From assembly GCA_004802705.1 (NCBI GenBank), contig SGPL01000143.1, positions 20,364 to 62,888 of the forward strand: a DNA stretch of 42,525 nt, in the 5' to 3' direction. The position numbers were made by a program, and so were the translations under genes. This document shows, in pieces, positions 11,003 to 22,224 of the stretch (position 1 is the first letter of the stretch; each line of letters begins with the position of its first letter). The notes under the pieces are model-generated. The model did no database searches. It saw only the letters and a program-made list of their open reading frames with translations, and had not been told where the DNA came from. The DNA is from Bondarzewia mesenterica. Lineage: Eukaryota > Basidiomycota > Agaricomycetes > Russulales > Bondarzewiaceae.

Positions 11003-12818
11003 CTAATCCACGACGACACTCCACTCGCTCGGGATGGTGCCCATTTGCCTACCCACGAGCTCCTTCCATAGTGGCCTCGACACCGGACCCATACCATCCG
11101 CCTCGACGGGAATGATGACGTCCTCTCCCTCGTACCCGACCTTGTCCACAGGGCTGATGACAGCTGCGGTACCTGAGTTCGCAAACAAAGAAAAGAAGAA
11201 GGTAAACAAAGTCAGTCAAACTTCATCCACGGGAGAAGCAAGCAGAAAGAGATTGTTTTTACCTGTTCCGAAAAGCTCGACGAGCCGGCCTGCCTGCGCA
11301 GCGGCCTTGACTTCCTTCATCGTGACCCCGCGCTCAGACACGACGAGCTTGTCCGAGAGTTCGGGGAGCCGGACCTTGCCCGTCGCGTGATCGCGCGCGA
11401 GCGCGAGCACAGAATCGCGCGTCACGCCGGGAAGGATCATGCCGTCGAGGGGCGGGGTCACGAGCTCAACGGTCCCGTCCTCGTGTTTGAAAACCACGAA
11501 CAAGTTCATCGTGCCGACCTGGCTCAGAAACACGTCAGTCAATCTCGCCCGGCAGGATGCGAAGGTCTTCTGTGGTGCACACCTCGGTCAAGTTGTGCTC
11601 AGGACCGTAGAGCCACAGATTCTGTACGTAGCCCAGCGTGGCGGCCTTCTTCTGCGGGTATATCCCTGGCGCGTAATTGGCGCCAATTTTGAATTCGCCT
11701 GTGCCTGTTCACAAAAACAGTTCAGATCCAGGTGCAAGCGTGGAGAACCAGCGAGATGGAGTATGTAGAATAGGACGCGCCTCCGGGGGATGCGCGGACG
11801 TGCTCCGTGGTCCCGTGTAGTGCGACGGGCTTGAACCCGTTGGGGTAGTATGGGCCCACAGGGCTGCAGATGACGTAGAGAAGAGCAGAGTCGGGAGGAG
11901 TGATGCCGATGGTATTTTGTGTGCCAACTGGGATGTTCGTTCAGAAAGTTACATTTGAGAAGAGTGGACAGAAATACATACTGAGTACGGGGCGGATATA
12001 CAGGCTATGTCCAAGCTCCTGGGGAATCCAGTGCTTGTCTAGTCGGACGAGCTGCTTGAGGAGCTCAAGTAGGGCATCACCATCAAAAGTCTGATATCAT
12101 CAAGAATTGGTCTTCTTGCTTCAAATAGCGACCTGTCATGCGACGAAACTCACCGGTAGTGCGATCCGTTGCGCGCTCTTGTTCATGCGCTTCATGTTCA
12201 TGTCCGGACGGAACAAGGTCACCTTACCATTTGCATCGCGATACGCCTTCAAACCCTCAAACAGACACTGGGCATAGTGGAAAACCGTGGAGCTTGGATC
12301 AAGACTCAGTGGTCCATCTGGTTGATGGAAAGTCTCGTCAACGCCAGCAGCGAGATAGGAAGGGGAGGAGACCAAAACGTACATGGCACGATCTTCGGTG
12401 CGGCCCATCCTTCTTTTTGTGTCCAAGGGATCGTCAGCATATGATCCGTCTACACCATCCCCCCGCACACACACACGTATACGAATTCGACATGAGCAAG
12501 GAGAATCCATACTCGACCCACATTACAATGCACTCACAAAATTGTGTCCGAATTTCAACCTCGAGGACGGGGGCAACGGCTTCGGCGTGGTCGTCCTCTT
12601 AATGTGCAGTCTCGTAGGCTACGTTAACACCAAGAAAGCCCCATCCTCAACATTATTGATATGCATATATGACTGCAGTCTAAAGGAGCACGCACCTCAA
12701 TGTCTGTGAGCCGCACACTCGAAGTCCACCGCACACGGCTCGCACCCGTCCATCTCCCGCTCACAGTCGACGACCCAAGCAGTGTCCGCGCCCGCAACGC
12801 CCGTGGTGAAGAAGCCAT
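11003..12818 (-). CDS. branched-chain amino-acid aminotransferase, probably mitochondrial
   Basis: This PLP enzyme interconverts leucine, isoleucine and valine with their 2-oxo acids. Nine exons are predicted: 12818-12696, 12618-12538, 12449-12383, 12317-12154, 12090-11982, 11927-11781, 11704-11583, 11518-11263 and 11172-11003. Phases agree throughout and give 412 aa. Class IV transaminase features include [45 protein letters not shown] (the Lys that binds PLP is expected here), [14 protein letters not shown] and [15 protein letters not shown]. The first 40 residues are rich in Arg, Ser and Ala with almost no acidic residue, like a mitochondrial presequence. That favours a BAT1-like location. 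Intron 6 (11780-11705) appears to use a GC donor (GGAG|GCGCGT), because no GT donor restores the [10 protein letters not shown] reading. Confidence 0.95.
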
Positions 12819-13246
12819 GGAACACAAACAAAATCTGAAGGTGGAGGTGGAGATAAAGAATGTTTTGTTCTGACTCGGGCCGGGAATTATGCATAGACTG
12901 CTGGCCGTGACTCGGAGGTGAAATCCGACGAGTCGGCAGCTCGGCCGCGACGCGCTCATCACGTGTGCTCAGTTCCTGTGGGGCAACTGGCTCGCCGCGA
13001 CGGCCCGGTTCAGACAGTTCCATCCCATCTTACGCGAGAAGGGAAAAAAAAAACGCGCGTCACATTGTATGTATGCAAGAATGATTCCTACGTGCTCGTC
13101 GATGATACATGATGACTAAATTGGCGACAAGGGCCGCTCCATTATCCAACACGCGCATCCTGGACCAGCAAAACCATATCCCAGCGGGTCACCCCGAGTT
13201 CAGCGGTTCAGATGATAAATGTACAAGTTGCACACAACCACGATGG
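12819..13246. other. upstream region of the aminotransferase gene
   Basis: Non-coding gap of 0.43 kb between the aminotransferase start and the end of the next minus-strand gene. It holds the promoter of the former and the 3' UTR of the latter. A poly-A run occurs near 13046. Frames here run through without motifs. Confidence 0.5.
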
Positions 13247-14609
13247 TCATGACCCGCCACTCGCTTTGACTTCTTGCGGAAGCGCGTGTTGCCCGGGTGA
13301 TGACGCAGACCTGCGTTTCTGTAGCTTGCGTGGGCTGTCGGAAGGATGGAAGGACGAGCGAGAAGAGGTCGTGAGCTCCTGCGAGGACACGGCAGGAAGC
13401 GATTTGTCGCTATGGAGAATTTCTTGAGAGTACACTGAAGGTATACGGGGAACGGGAGGATGTCGCGTGGCAGTGGTTGACTCCGAGTACATAGAGCTGC
13501 TCGTGGAATGACGCAAAACGCGAAGGGGGAGGCGGGTTGGAAGTGTTTCGACGGGGTAGCTGCGATGGTGACGCAGATCGGGCGTCAACTACAAGAAACA
13601 TGGAAGAGATCTCAAAAAGCGAAAGCCACATTGTGAGTAGAAGGTACAGACCTGACGCGCCACGCCGCCCCTCCAAGTCTTGTTGTCGTCTCGAACGCCT
13701 ACCGTTAGCAGATTCCGAACTCTGCTCGACCTTAACCCACCTATCCGTCAATCCATATTGTGACGTCCTATCTGACCCTCCTTCCCCATCAATAACGACC
13801 TTGCGACCGTTGACGTCTTCTGCGACCATATAGGGGTACACTTCCGGCGCAAGTGGTGCAGGCAGCACGATCTGCACGTTACTATGTGGACCGTGAGGTG
13901 CACCGCGGATGACAGTCATGCGACTGCCAGAGTGAGAGGTTGCAGTTGACAAGAGGGAGAATGGGCGACTCTGCGAGCGCGGATGTGGACGGGCGAACGG
14001 CTGGGAAGAGCTGGCAGATGTGGACGGAGACAAGGCGGAGCTTGAGGAGGGCGATGTGGAGAACGCAGATGGGTCACCGGTCTCTCCAGCCGATTCCAAA
14101 GAGGCAGTTGATTCGCTGTTATGCGGGCTTGGCGAATAAAACGAGGGGTTAGGGTGGGGCAGAGATGCGCCGTCAGCGAGATCTTCAGAGCCATCAGCCG
14201 TCTCAGTCTGGAAAGAGCTCTGCCGTATTGGACCGTGGCGCGGGTCCCCTGGAGGAAGGAGAGAAGTGTCGCTGGCAATCGGATTAAGATGGCTTCTGGA
14301 CGCGACGGAGGACATGTTCCAAGTTGAATGTCGACTGCCCTCCTTCTGCTCTGTGAAGGCAGCAAGTTGATGTTCGCGCTGATGGACCAGAGGTTGCACG
14401 GGCGGCAAAGGGGCAGGTTTCGAACGGCGGATATGACGGACGATTCCACGCCAGAGGAATAAGATGATGGCGATCCCGCAGACGGAAACCACGACGGCAA
14501 TGGCGATGGTGGTAGCGCGGCTGTTCTTGGAGGATGTATTGTCGGCGCGAGATTCATGATGAAGGGTATGAATGGGGGTATTATACATGTTAGTAAAATT
14601 TGCATGCAT
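13247..14609 (-). CDS. uncharacterised single-pass membrane protein with serine-rich tail
   Basis: From the ATG at 14609 the first exon encodes a short N-terminus with two N-glycosylation sequons (Asn4, Asn24). A single hydrophobic segment follows (about residues 32-53, VVVSVCGIAIILFLW), then a basic stop-transfer (RHIRRSK). The long cytoplasmic-type tail is rich in Ser and Pro and includes VYPYMVAEDVNGRKVVIDG. There is no signal peptide, so an N-out topology is only likely. The 3' exon junction is unresolved. A 63-nt intron at 13651-13589 leads to a stop at 13410. A donor at 13656 with an acceptor at 13560 leads to a frame ending at 13247 whose residues look more protein-like. A surplus base could also explain the conflict. 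Family unknown. Confidence 0.6.
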
Positions 14610-15019
14610 TGTTGATTGAATGAGTCGATGGAGTGAATGGTGAGGGCAAGAGAGCGTGCTACTGCATTGAATGCAGATAAATTATCTGGGAAGGAGGACG
14701 GATGAACAGCGGCTGCAAGCAGAGGTAAAGGTAAGAAAGAGAATATGATCTGTTGAGGGGAAAAAAAACGAACGAGAAAACTCAAACAACTTTCTGGTCT
14801 ATGGCGTGAATCTATGCGACCCAAACGTTGAGCGGAAGGAGTACGAGCCCGTGGGCTTTGGCGGGATGAGGAGCGGTGGAGAAAAGACGGCCAGTGGGGT
14901 TGGCGTCAAGGGTGAGAACTAATTGCCGAATATGGCGTGCTCTCTATGCCGCCTCCCTATGGAACACCAAACCAATAAGCAGCGCTGCCCAATGTCGACG
15001 ATGCACACACCGACGTAGA
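14610..15019. promoter_or_regulatory. divergent promoter region
   Basis: 410 bp between the start of the membrane-protein gene (-) and the PXA-domain gene (+). A plus-strand frame runs through from 14876 in phase with the PXA gene but lacks an ATG before 15020, so it is treated as leader. Confidence 0.5.
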
Positions 15020-17095
15020 ATGCCATCCTCAAAACAATACATCAAGCCCACCTTTCAATCTCACACCACCTACGCACCCTCCCTCACGTCCTCAGGCCGT
15101 AGCAAGCCCCCTCCAGCAAACACAATATCCCAACCCATCACACTCACCAAACGCCTCCTCTTCCCCCACCTCCCCCCAGGCGCGCCCATACCTCCCATCC
15201 TCGCGTCCCCAAATGCACCAGCAGCGCTCAACACCGAACTCTACGACTTCATCGCGCTCGCCCTCCGCGCGTTCGTCAATCCCTGGTGGACCAAGATCAC
15301 GCGCTACGACAAGGAATTCCTCGTCGAGATCACCCGCATCTCCACCGTCGTCCTGCGCGCCATTGAAACGCGCGTCATCGCCACAGATCTTTCTCCTCTC
15401 GTCTACCGCGACCTTCCGACCATCGTGACCCAACACTATCGCGACTACCGCACTGCCGCGCAGAAGCTCAACACGTCCTACTCCCTCGGCGGCTCCTCAC
15501 CTCTTCCTGCTCTGTTCCACGCACAGCAACAGCACATCGGCGTAACGCCCGAAGGCAATCTTGATGACGTCTACGTGCGAACGGCCGTAGACGCAGTCCT
15601 GAAGGCGTGTCTTCCTCCAGAGGATTGGGATGCTGAATCCGAGAGGTATATCATCCGCGAGGTCGTCGTCAAGGTCATCTGCGGGAACGTGGTCCCCAGA
15701 ATCACGCAGGGTTGGTTCGTCAATAAGACGATTTTGGACTTACTCGGTCCGGCAGATCTGGAGCTAGTCAAACCAATCAAAGTGAGTGGATCCTTCATAT
15801 TGGTCCTTTTTAGTGCTGCGGTTCCTGGTTTCGATACCCCGTCATCTGAACGGTCCCACAGTTGCGTCCTATCCTCGCGGGAGAGTCAATTGTATCACAC
15901 ACCTTGTACTTATTTATATTCCACCAATGGCAATCGTTTCCTACACGACTGCCTGCAGGACTTATCATAGATCAAATTCTTTTCTCTATCATCGTTATTT
16001 TTCAATATCATTAATGTTCCTCCCAGCCTCCAGATCCGAAGCCCACCACAACGTTCAGCATCCCTTCATTCCACACCCTCATCGTCTTCTTCCTTTCAGC
16101 CGTCCAATCCATCTCCACCGTCGCTCTCACCCTGATACACCTGTATAAACAAACCCTGCACACCATTAAACTCGTCAACCACTCCTCGCGACCACCCTCT
16201 CCTGCGACGTCACCGCCAATATCCCGCTCCTTATCCGATGCCCCCGTCCCGCCCCCTCTTCCAGATGAGAGCCCCGCCACCGTCGAGTCTCCAGCAATAA
16301 CGCCCCCCAGTCCATCCCCCGTTCCATCAACTAACTCCATCCTCGGCTCTATACCCACATTTACGACGCCTTCTCCTCCCCCTTCTCTGCACCAGCCAGC
16401 ACGCGACCTCGCGCGCCCACTCACAACGCTCGCCATCGAACTCCTCACTCTGCGCTCCCGCTTCGCCAGCACCGTCCTCAGCACGCTCATCGAGATGCTC
16501 ATATCCACATTCACCCCTTTCCTCGACTGGTACGTCCTTCCTTACTCCCCTTGCCTTCTATGTGAATACCGAAACCGACCCCCTGACCCGTACGGAAAGC
16601 CTATTACCCTACATGCTCTACACCCACGCGCTCTCGCCCGACCGCCTAATCACGGTGCTGATCACCGCCAAGCGCACCCTCTTCCCAAATGGGTACCCAG
16701 CTGCTACCCCGCCCGATCCCACGCCCGAAGAACAAGTCGCCCTGCGCGCTGGCGCGGCACGACGCATTGCCCAACTCATCCCCGGTGCGTCCGCGCCCCG
16801 CGCCATCTCCCTCTGGGTCCTTTCGTTTATTGACCATCTCTTTTTCTTCTTTATCTTTTTGGTCGACTGGTCGTGAACAGGCCCCATAGCGCCCATCGTG
16901 CTCGGTCCGACACCAGCGGTGCGCGCGCAGACGATGGATGCACTGCTCGATCCCCTCTCGTCTGCGCCGTGCAACACGCACCTGTTCGTGATGATCTTCG
17001 ATCTCGTGCTCCTCACGCTGTTCCCCGAGTTGGGCGTCGGCGGGGGTGGTGCTGCCATATCTGGGAGTGGTGCTGGCGAAGCTGAAGATGAGTGA
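15020..17095 (+). CDS. PXA-domain protein (sorting-nexin-associated type)
   Basis: PXA domains occur N-terminal to PX/RGS modules in Mdm1/Snx13-type proteins and in stand-alone fungal proteins linked to endosomes or organelle contacts. Four exons are predicted: 15020-15781, 16027-16529, 16600-16784 and 16881-17095, giving 554 aa. The PXA region appears split by a proline/serine-rich insert. The first half contains NPWWTKITRYDKEFLVEI and YRDLPTIVTQHYRDYR, with RYIIREVVVKVICGNVVPRI further on. The second half contains LLPYMLYTHALSPDRLITVL. Hydrophobic segments occur at the start of exon 2 (TLIVFFLSAVQSISTVALTLI) and in the C-terminus (VMIFDLVLLTLF). No PX, RGS or nexin-C domain follows, so it is a PXA-only protein. 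Intron 1 is 245 nt, long for this window. Assignment to PXA is by residue pattern, not by search. Confidence 0.8.
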
Positions 17096-17579
17096 GCAGC
17101 GCTCTTCGGTTTGAACTTGGAGGACACATGGATTTTTTGGACATTGATATATTGACCTTTGTGACCCGGTTATGACCTGATAATTTGATAATGACTTTTG
17201 ACGAATTGAACGGACAGATATATGTGATTTTGATGTTCGTTGCGTCTGTTATCTCATTCTACCCGGGAGGACGATCTGAAAGAGTCAATGGAAACAAGAA
17301 AAAGTCTATAGGACCGACAACCAAACCCAAAATAGCTCCTCATTCGACGTACTATTGTTACCACTACTACCACCGCATGACAAGGGATCCGACGCGAAAA
17401 TAACCATGGGTTGACGGAATAAACAGATCAAAAAGGAAGAAACGAAGAGACGATAGCGCATACAAATCGAGAGGTAGTTAGATGTGTACAACAGGAAAGA
17501 ACTTCTTCCAACACGATTTCACTTTCCCCCGCTCTCCCCCCACATCGCTCGCAAAACCAAGGCCGCGCGGGCGGGCGGT
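17096..17579. other. intergenic, 3' ends of two convergent genes
   Basis: 0.48 kb between the PXA gene stop and the phosphogluconolactonase stop. AT-rich, with no recognisable coding or RNA feature. Presumptive 3' UTRs. Confidence 0.55.
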
Positions 17580-18416
17580 CTACAGCCTGAACTCGGACTT
17601 GGCGTAGGCGACCTTGGCCGAGGCAGCGTCGTCGACGAACCAAACGAGCTGGCCGGGCGTGACGGGGCGCACGCGGGCTGCGGGAAGACCCTCCTGAGGG
17701 GTATCGAGGATGCGAGGAAGCACGTCGGCCTTGGCATCACCGGTAACGACGAATACGACGCGGGCGGCATGGTTGAGGACGGGGTATGTGAACGTGATAC
17801 GGCGGGGCGGGGGCTTGGGGCTATCCTCGATGTACGCGACCCAACGATCCTCCTCGCTGAGGAGCTCGTGTCCCGGGAAGAGCGACGCGGTGTGTCCGTC
17901 TGGACCGACGCCGAGGAGGACGAGGTCGAAGATGGGGAAGCGCGCAGAGTCTTTTTGGGCGAATTCGTGGATGAGCTCTTTTTCGTAGGCGTCGGAGAGC
18001 TCTTCGAGGTCGTCGAGGAGGGTGGTGTCGATGGTGTGGATGTTCTTAGCGGGGATGTGGATGTGCTTGTAGAGGGTTTGGGAGGCGAGGTGGTGGTTCG
18101 AGTCGGGATCATCGAGAGGGACGACGCGCTCGTCGACGTAGAAGATTTGCCTGGATAAGAGAACAGGGTGACGGGGTGAGATATAAAATCAATGAGATCA
18201 TGAGTGGGAGCACCATTTATCCCATTTTATGCCGTGCTTGTGGATGAGGGCGGTGAGTGTATTGGGGACGGTCCCGCCGGAGAGGGCGACGGTGAACTTG
18301 CCCTTCTTCTCGATGGCCTCCTTTTGTGCTTTAAGGATGAAGGTGGCGAGTGCGTCGGCGAGAGCAGGAGAATTGGGAAAGGAGTAGAGCGTCGGGGGCA
18401 CAACGGTGTGCGGCAT
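17580..18416 (-). CDS. 6-phosphogluconolactonase
   Basis: It hydrolyses 6-phosphogluconolactone to 6-phosphogluconate in the oxidative pentose phosphate pathway, in the cytosol, and supports NADPH supply. Two exons are predicted: 18416-18214 and 18150-17580, with a 63-nt intron. They give 257 aa, normal for the SOL/DevB family. Motifs are [11 protein letters not shown] (residues about 45-55), [17 protein letters not shown] and [15 protein letters not shown], which form the active-site pocket of the NagB/RpiA/CoA-transferase-like fold. The start gives [13 protein letters not shown] and no better ATG lies upstream. It is the isolated middle member of a convergent pair with the PXA gene. Confidence 0.95.
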
Positions 18417-19162
18417 TGTGAAATTGCGAGCTGGTCGTTATCGCCAACGGCTGTGAACCACTTCAAATCCTTGTCCCCTACGGTCCCATATGATGTCATC
18501 ATCTTTCCCCCCTTTCAGCCTGATTCTTTGTCCAATCATCTTTTTTTCATTCAAATCTTCATCGATTTTTCACACCAAGCACGCCAGCAGTCCTAAGCAC
18601 CCACAGATATCTACGCCTTCGAACATCAAGCTCAAGGGCATGCTACAATACACTGCTACAATATTTCAGAGTACCCTCCTTAGAATGTTAACAATGACGT
18701 GCGCTCACAATGACGTGGCTTGTTCTCGGTTGACTCAACTTGATCGTCCACGAATTACAAATCCGAAGAAATTCATTTTCAATTCTAAAAGGAAAGAAAA
18801 CTAGAAAAACTGACACCATAAACATGTCCAGGGCAAAGTCGCATCGCGCTCGCCTCAGATCACGATACTAATAAGTACAGAAACTCAAGGACTCGAACAA
18901 AATAAAGGAGATTCATGTAGGTCGTAAGGGGGCGTGAGGGGAGAAGCTCGAGAGACAAAGGGAGAAGGGGAGGGAGACGAACATATATACAGCACGCAGA
19001 CCGGGGGTATTAATGATGGTACAAACTAGTAGGTCGACGCTGCAAAAACCCGGATTAAAAGGCACCATATAATATTCGTCTTACATTTCGTGGGACTTGT
19101 CAAGAGGACAAACCCGCGATTCGCGATTTGGATAGTCGACTGCTGCCTTTCATTGCTCCACA
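18417..19162. other. intergenic
   Basis: 0.75 kb between the phosphogluconolactonase start (-) and the stop of the next minus-strand gene. It should contain the promoter of the first and the 3' UTR of the second. T-rich stretches near 18530-18560 and A-rich runs near 18780-18810 are seen, but no gene. Confidence 0.5.
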
Positions 19163-20750
19163 TTACGCCTTTCCAACGCCGACGGCCCCCGCGCCCATGA
19201 GCGCCTCGAGACGCTCCTCCAAGCCCTGCCCCAATCCTTCGCGTTCCCACTCACCTCCAACATCGTCCAAGAGCATACCTTCGCGTCCCTCCCGCACGTC
19301 CCGCTCGCCTCCATAAAAGCTGCTGCGCCGATCGCCGTGAATGCTCGACCCCGCGGACCCCGCTTGCATCTGCGGGACGCCCAAAACAGAGGGGAGATGG
19401 GGAGGAGGGTCAGAGACGGAGGTGGTGAACGACGAGAGCGGCAATGTCGACGTGGGCGTGCTAGAGAGCAAATCGGTGTAAGACATGAACGAAAGGCGCT
19501 TAGTGTGCGCTCGCGGAGATGGGGGATGCGATACAGCGAGTCCATTGCTATTTGCGCTCGTAGCGGATGGAAGATTGGCAGATAAGGGGAAGCCTGTGAC
19601 CGGTGGCATGACCTCAGATGCGTCATTACTGGTGTGGGTAGGCGTGGGGAAAGTATCGGGAGCATGCTCGCGAGCGGTTGTCGTCGGTGAGGAAGCTGTT
19701 GATGATACGGGAAAAAAGCTCGAAGTTGGGGTCGCTGACACAGGAAAAGCTCCAGGAGGCTGCGGACCCGCGCTGATGCCCGAAGTGCTCGTAGCACTGG
19801 GGAATTGCTGCGTCTGCACAGTAGGTCGCTGCGGGGGTGATTGCGACGCCGGGGGTGAAGTACTGGGCACCAGGGGCAAAGGGAGCGTCAGGCTTGGACT
19901 AGGACTGGGTAGATTCATGAGCAGGTTCGCTCTATTCGCGCCCAAAGCGCTGTGAGGGCTGGGACTGCGACTGCTCATGCGCGATGGGCTGCCAAACCCA
20001 CTGCGTGAGCCAAAGTCTGAAACTGGCGCTACTACGGCGATGTTCTGATCATCAGCAGGAGATGAGGTTGATGTGAGTACCGCAGCAGCGGAGTCGAGCA
20101 CCGATGGAACGGAGTGGTCAAGCTGCTCGGACATTTTACCACGCGGGGTCCGATGGGGATGGGATTGTTGTGGAGGATTAGGGGAAATGGGCTCGATGTC
20201 CCTTTCAAAAATGGCGGAGGATGAAGAGTGGCTGTAATAGTGGGAAAATCAGCTTCAAGAATGATCAGAAAACTCGATGAAGATCATAAAAAGAAGCCTG
20301 CTCCGTATTTTCTCCACACGCCAGTCACCATGACAATCTTCTAGTGAGAGATTGTCGTCTCTGCACTCGCCGCAAAAAAGAATTATGCAAGACAGGAAGG
20401 AAGACGAGGACAGGTCCCGCCATGTGCCAACCACAACTGACAGATAAACGCAATGAGAATAGAGGCGGTTGACTTACACGGAAGTGGGAGATGAAGGTAT
20501 TGAAACAGGAGAACGAGATCCTAGTCGATGTTGAAGGCCTTGCGAGGCTCGATTGGAAAGTCTGCGGTCTCGATTTGAGTCCTTCTGCGGGGTGAGAGCA
20601 CCATTGGACGTTATGTGTCTGAGCTCCGATGGTGGGGAATTACGAGCGGAGGGAGAAACTAGATAAACAAAGATGAGCATCGACAATTGCAAGGGGCTAC
20701 TGAGAGACGAAGATGCACTTACGATGGGTAGAAGTGGAAGGGGAATACAT
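19163..20750 (-). CDS. uncharacterised serine/proline-rich protein
   Basis: Three exons (20750-20723, 20658-20478, 20231-19163) join in one frame to give 425 aa. The N-terminus starts MYSPSTSTHL and continues with S/P-rich, disordered sequence. A candidate conserved patch is RLSFMSYTDLLSSTP in the last third, followed by a charged, glycine-rich helix-like C-terminus (GEWEREGLGQGLEERLEALM). No domain, signal peptide or membrane segment is seen. The many SP/TP sites suggest phosphorylation by proline-directed kinases, which is inference only. Intron 2 is 246 nt, about four times the local norm. A shorter model could start at the in-frame ATG at 20134. I prefer the three-exon model because splice sites and phases agree. 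Family unknown. Confidence 0.65.
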
Positions 20751-20969
20751 GCTGGGGAGGGGGGGGATGGTTGTTGTGATTGAGGAGCAAGAGAGTTGTT
20801 GTAAGTGGTTATAACAAGAACGGAAGCAACAGATTGCTTGTGGAATCACCGCCCTTCATCCGGCCGGCTCCATGACCACATATGGAAGTACCTCCGGAGC
20901 AGATCAGAACGCCGTGACGCCTGATGAAGTGATGTCACAAGCTCTTCCCGTATCCTTCCCCACACTATC

Positions 20970-22224
20970 ATGCTGCCTCGCATCTGTCGCGCACCCCGCG
21001 CGTCCTTTCGCTCACAAGTCAGGTCTTATGCCACTGTAGAGTCGCCCGTCATTGTTGCCAAACCTCCTCTACCCCCGCCGACCCCTGAACGCACAGAATT
21101 CTCCACCCTCAATAACATCGTTCTCAACGCGCTCGCACACGAACCCTCGGGCTCGCGCACCAGCCTTCCGCAGCTTATCCAACAGTATCTCGAGCGCTCT
21201 GGTCACGTCCTTAATTCTCACTTGTCGTACGAGCCGCAGCCCTCTGACGCCAGACGCCCGAATTTGGACGTTACCCAGACCGGAGACAGGGGCGTGCACC
21301 TGATCGCGCATTGCGTACAGGAGGGCGATCGCCATAAGGTCTCTCTATCATCCGGCTTTGCATTGAACGCAACAGGAGAAAGGGAGGGCGAATCCGTCAT
21401 CGTAACCTGTGCCCACACTCTAGAGGAGGCGCGTTTCCGACAACTGTAGTCCTCGGGTCACATCTAATACAACGACTGTCACAGATTCGTTGGTCCCCTC
21501 TCCTGGTCCTGCCTAATAGTCATTCTACACCCCCCTTAGCCGCTCCTGACCTTCCGGGTGCGCGATCCTCCGGTACAGTGATCTTATCAGGCTCGCCCAA
21601 CAAAGATCCGGTGGTCCATCCTGTTACTGCTGTGCTCTCCTCCCTTCATCGTTCCGACCTCCTACTTTTGTCCAAGGCGGGTCCTTCAGTTCCATCTCTT
21701 CCGGTATCTCCATACCCCGCACAGCCTGGAACGGCCATCCGCGCGCACTTCTTCAGTGACGTGCGACCGCAGGGTCAGGAGGGCGAAGGCTGGGAACCAT
21801 GGATAGGCGGTTCGTGGGCGAAATGGGTCCGCGGTACAGTGCTTGGTTATCGAGACTTCGCAGGCCGAGAAGCACAGGTACGTTGCCATTCGCGGGGTTT
21901 TCTGGTATGAGTACTTTACCAGAAGTTGATCCGAACTTCTGTGCACTTTAGCCAGGGACCTATGACAGCCTTTCGCATCTTCTATTCAAACCGCCACCTA
22001 CTGCTGGTTCCAGCGGCGGTCCTATCATTGACGAAGAGACTGGGGCGGTTGTCGGCATTATGCTCGGAACTAGGATGGACAATAGAGTAGAGGGCACGCG
22101 CGGTTGGGGCGTGCCAGCTGAGACCATCTTCGAGGTGAGTTCGACTTGATCATCACATGGATATGTACACAGACTGATTATATTGTAGATGTTCTCCCTT
22201 CCTGGCTTGAAGCTGAAACGGTGA
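20970..22224 (+). CDS. trypsin-like serine protease, probably mitochondrial
   Basis: Four exons are predicted: 20970-21428, 21485-21877, 21952-22134 and 22189-22224, giving 356 aa. The N-terminus (MLPRICRAPRASFRSQVRSYA) is an arginine-rich presequence with an RSYA-type cleavage context, so matrix or intermembrane-space import is likely. The catalytic triad is legible: His149 in VTCAHTLEE, Asp211 in HRSDLLLL and Ser305 in GSSGGPIID. This is a chymotrypsin-fold layout. I see no PDZ domain, so it is not a standard HtrA. Substrates are unknown. Intron 1 (21429-21484, 56 nt, CTAAT branch) needs a GC donor (GGAG|GCGCGT) to reach IRWSPLLVLP. The alternative GT donor 14 bases downstream breaks the frame. 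It is divergent from the serine-rich gene, with 219 bp between starts. Confidence 0.85.

Noticed and set aside
17484..18158. 224-codon plus-strand frame opposite the phosphogluconolactonase
   Set aside because: The minus strand encodes a full, motif-rich enzyme over the same bases. The plus frame is valine/aspartate/glycine-rich antisense noise.
19337..19955. Long plus-strand frames opposite the serine-rich gene
   Set aside because: They are shadows of a GC-rich, low-complexity minus-strand coding exon, with arginine/glycine composition, no motif and no splice logic.
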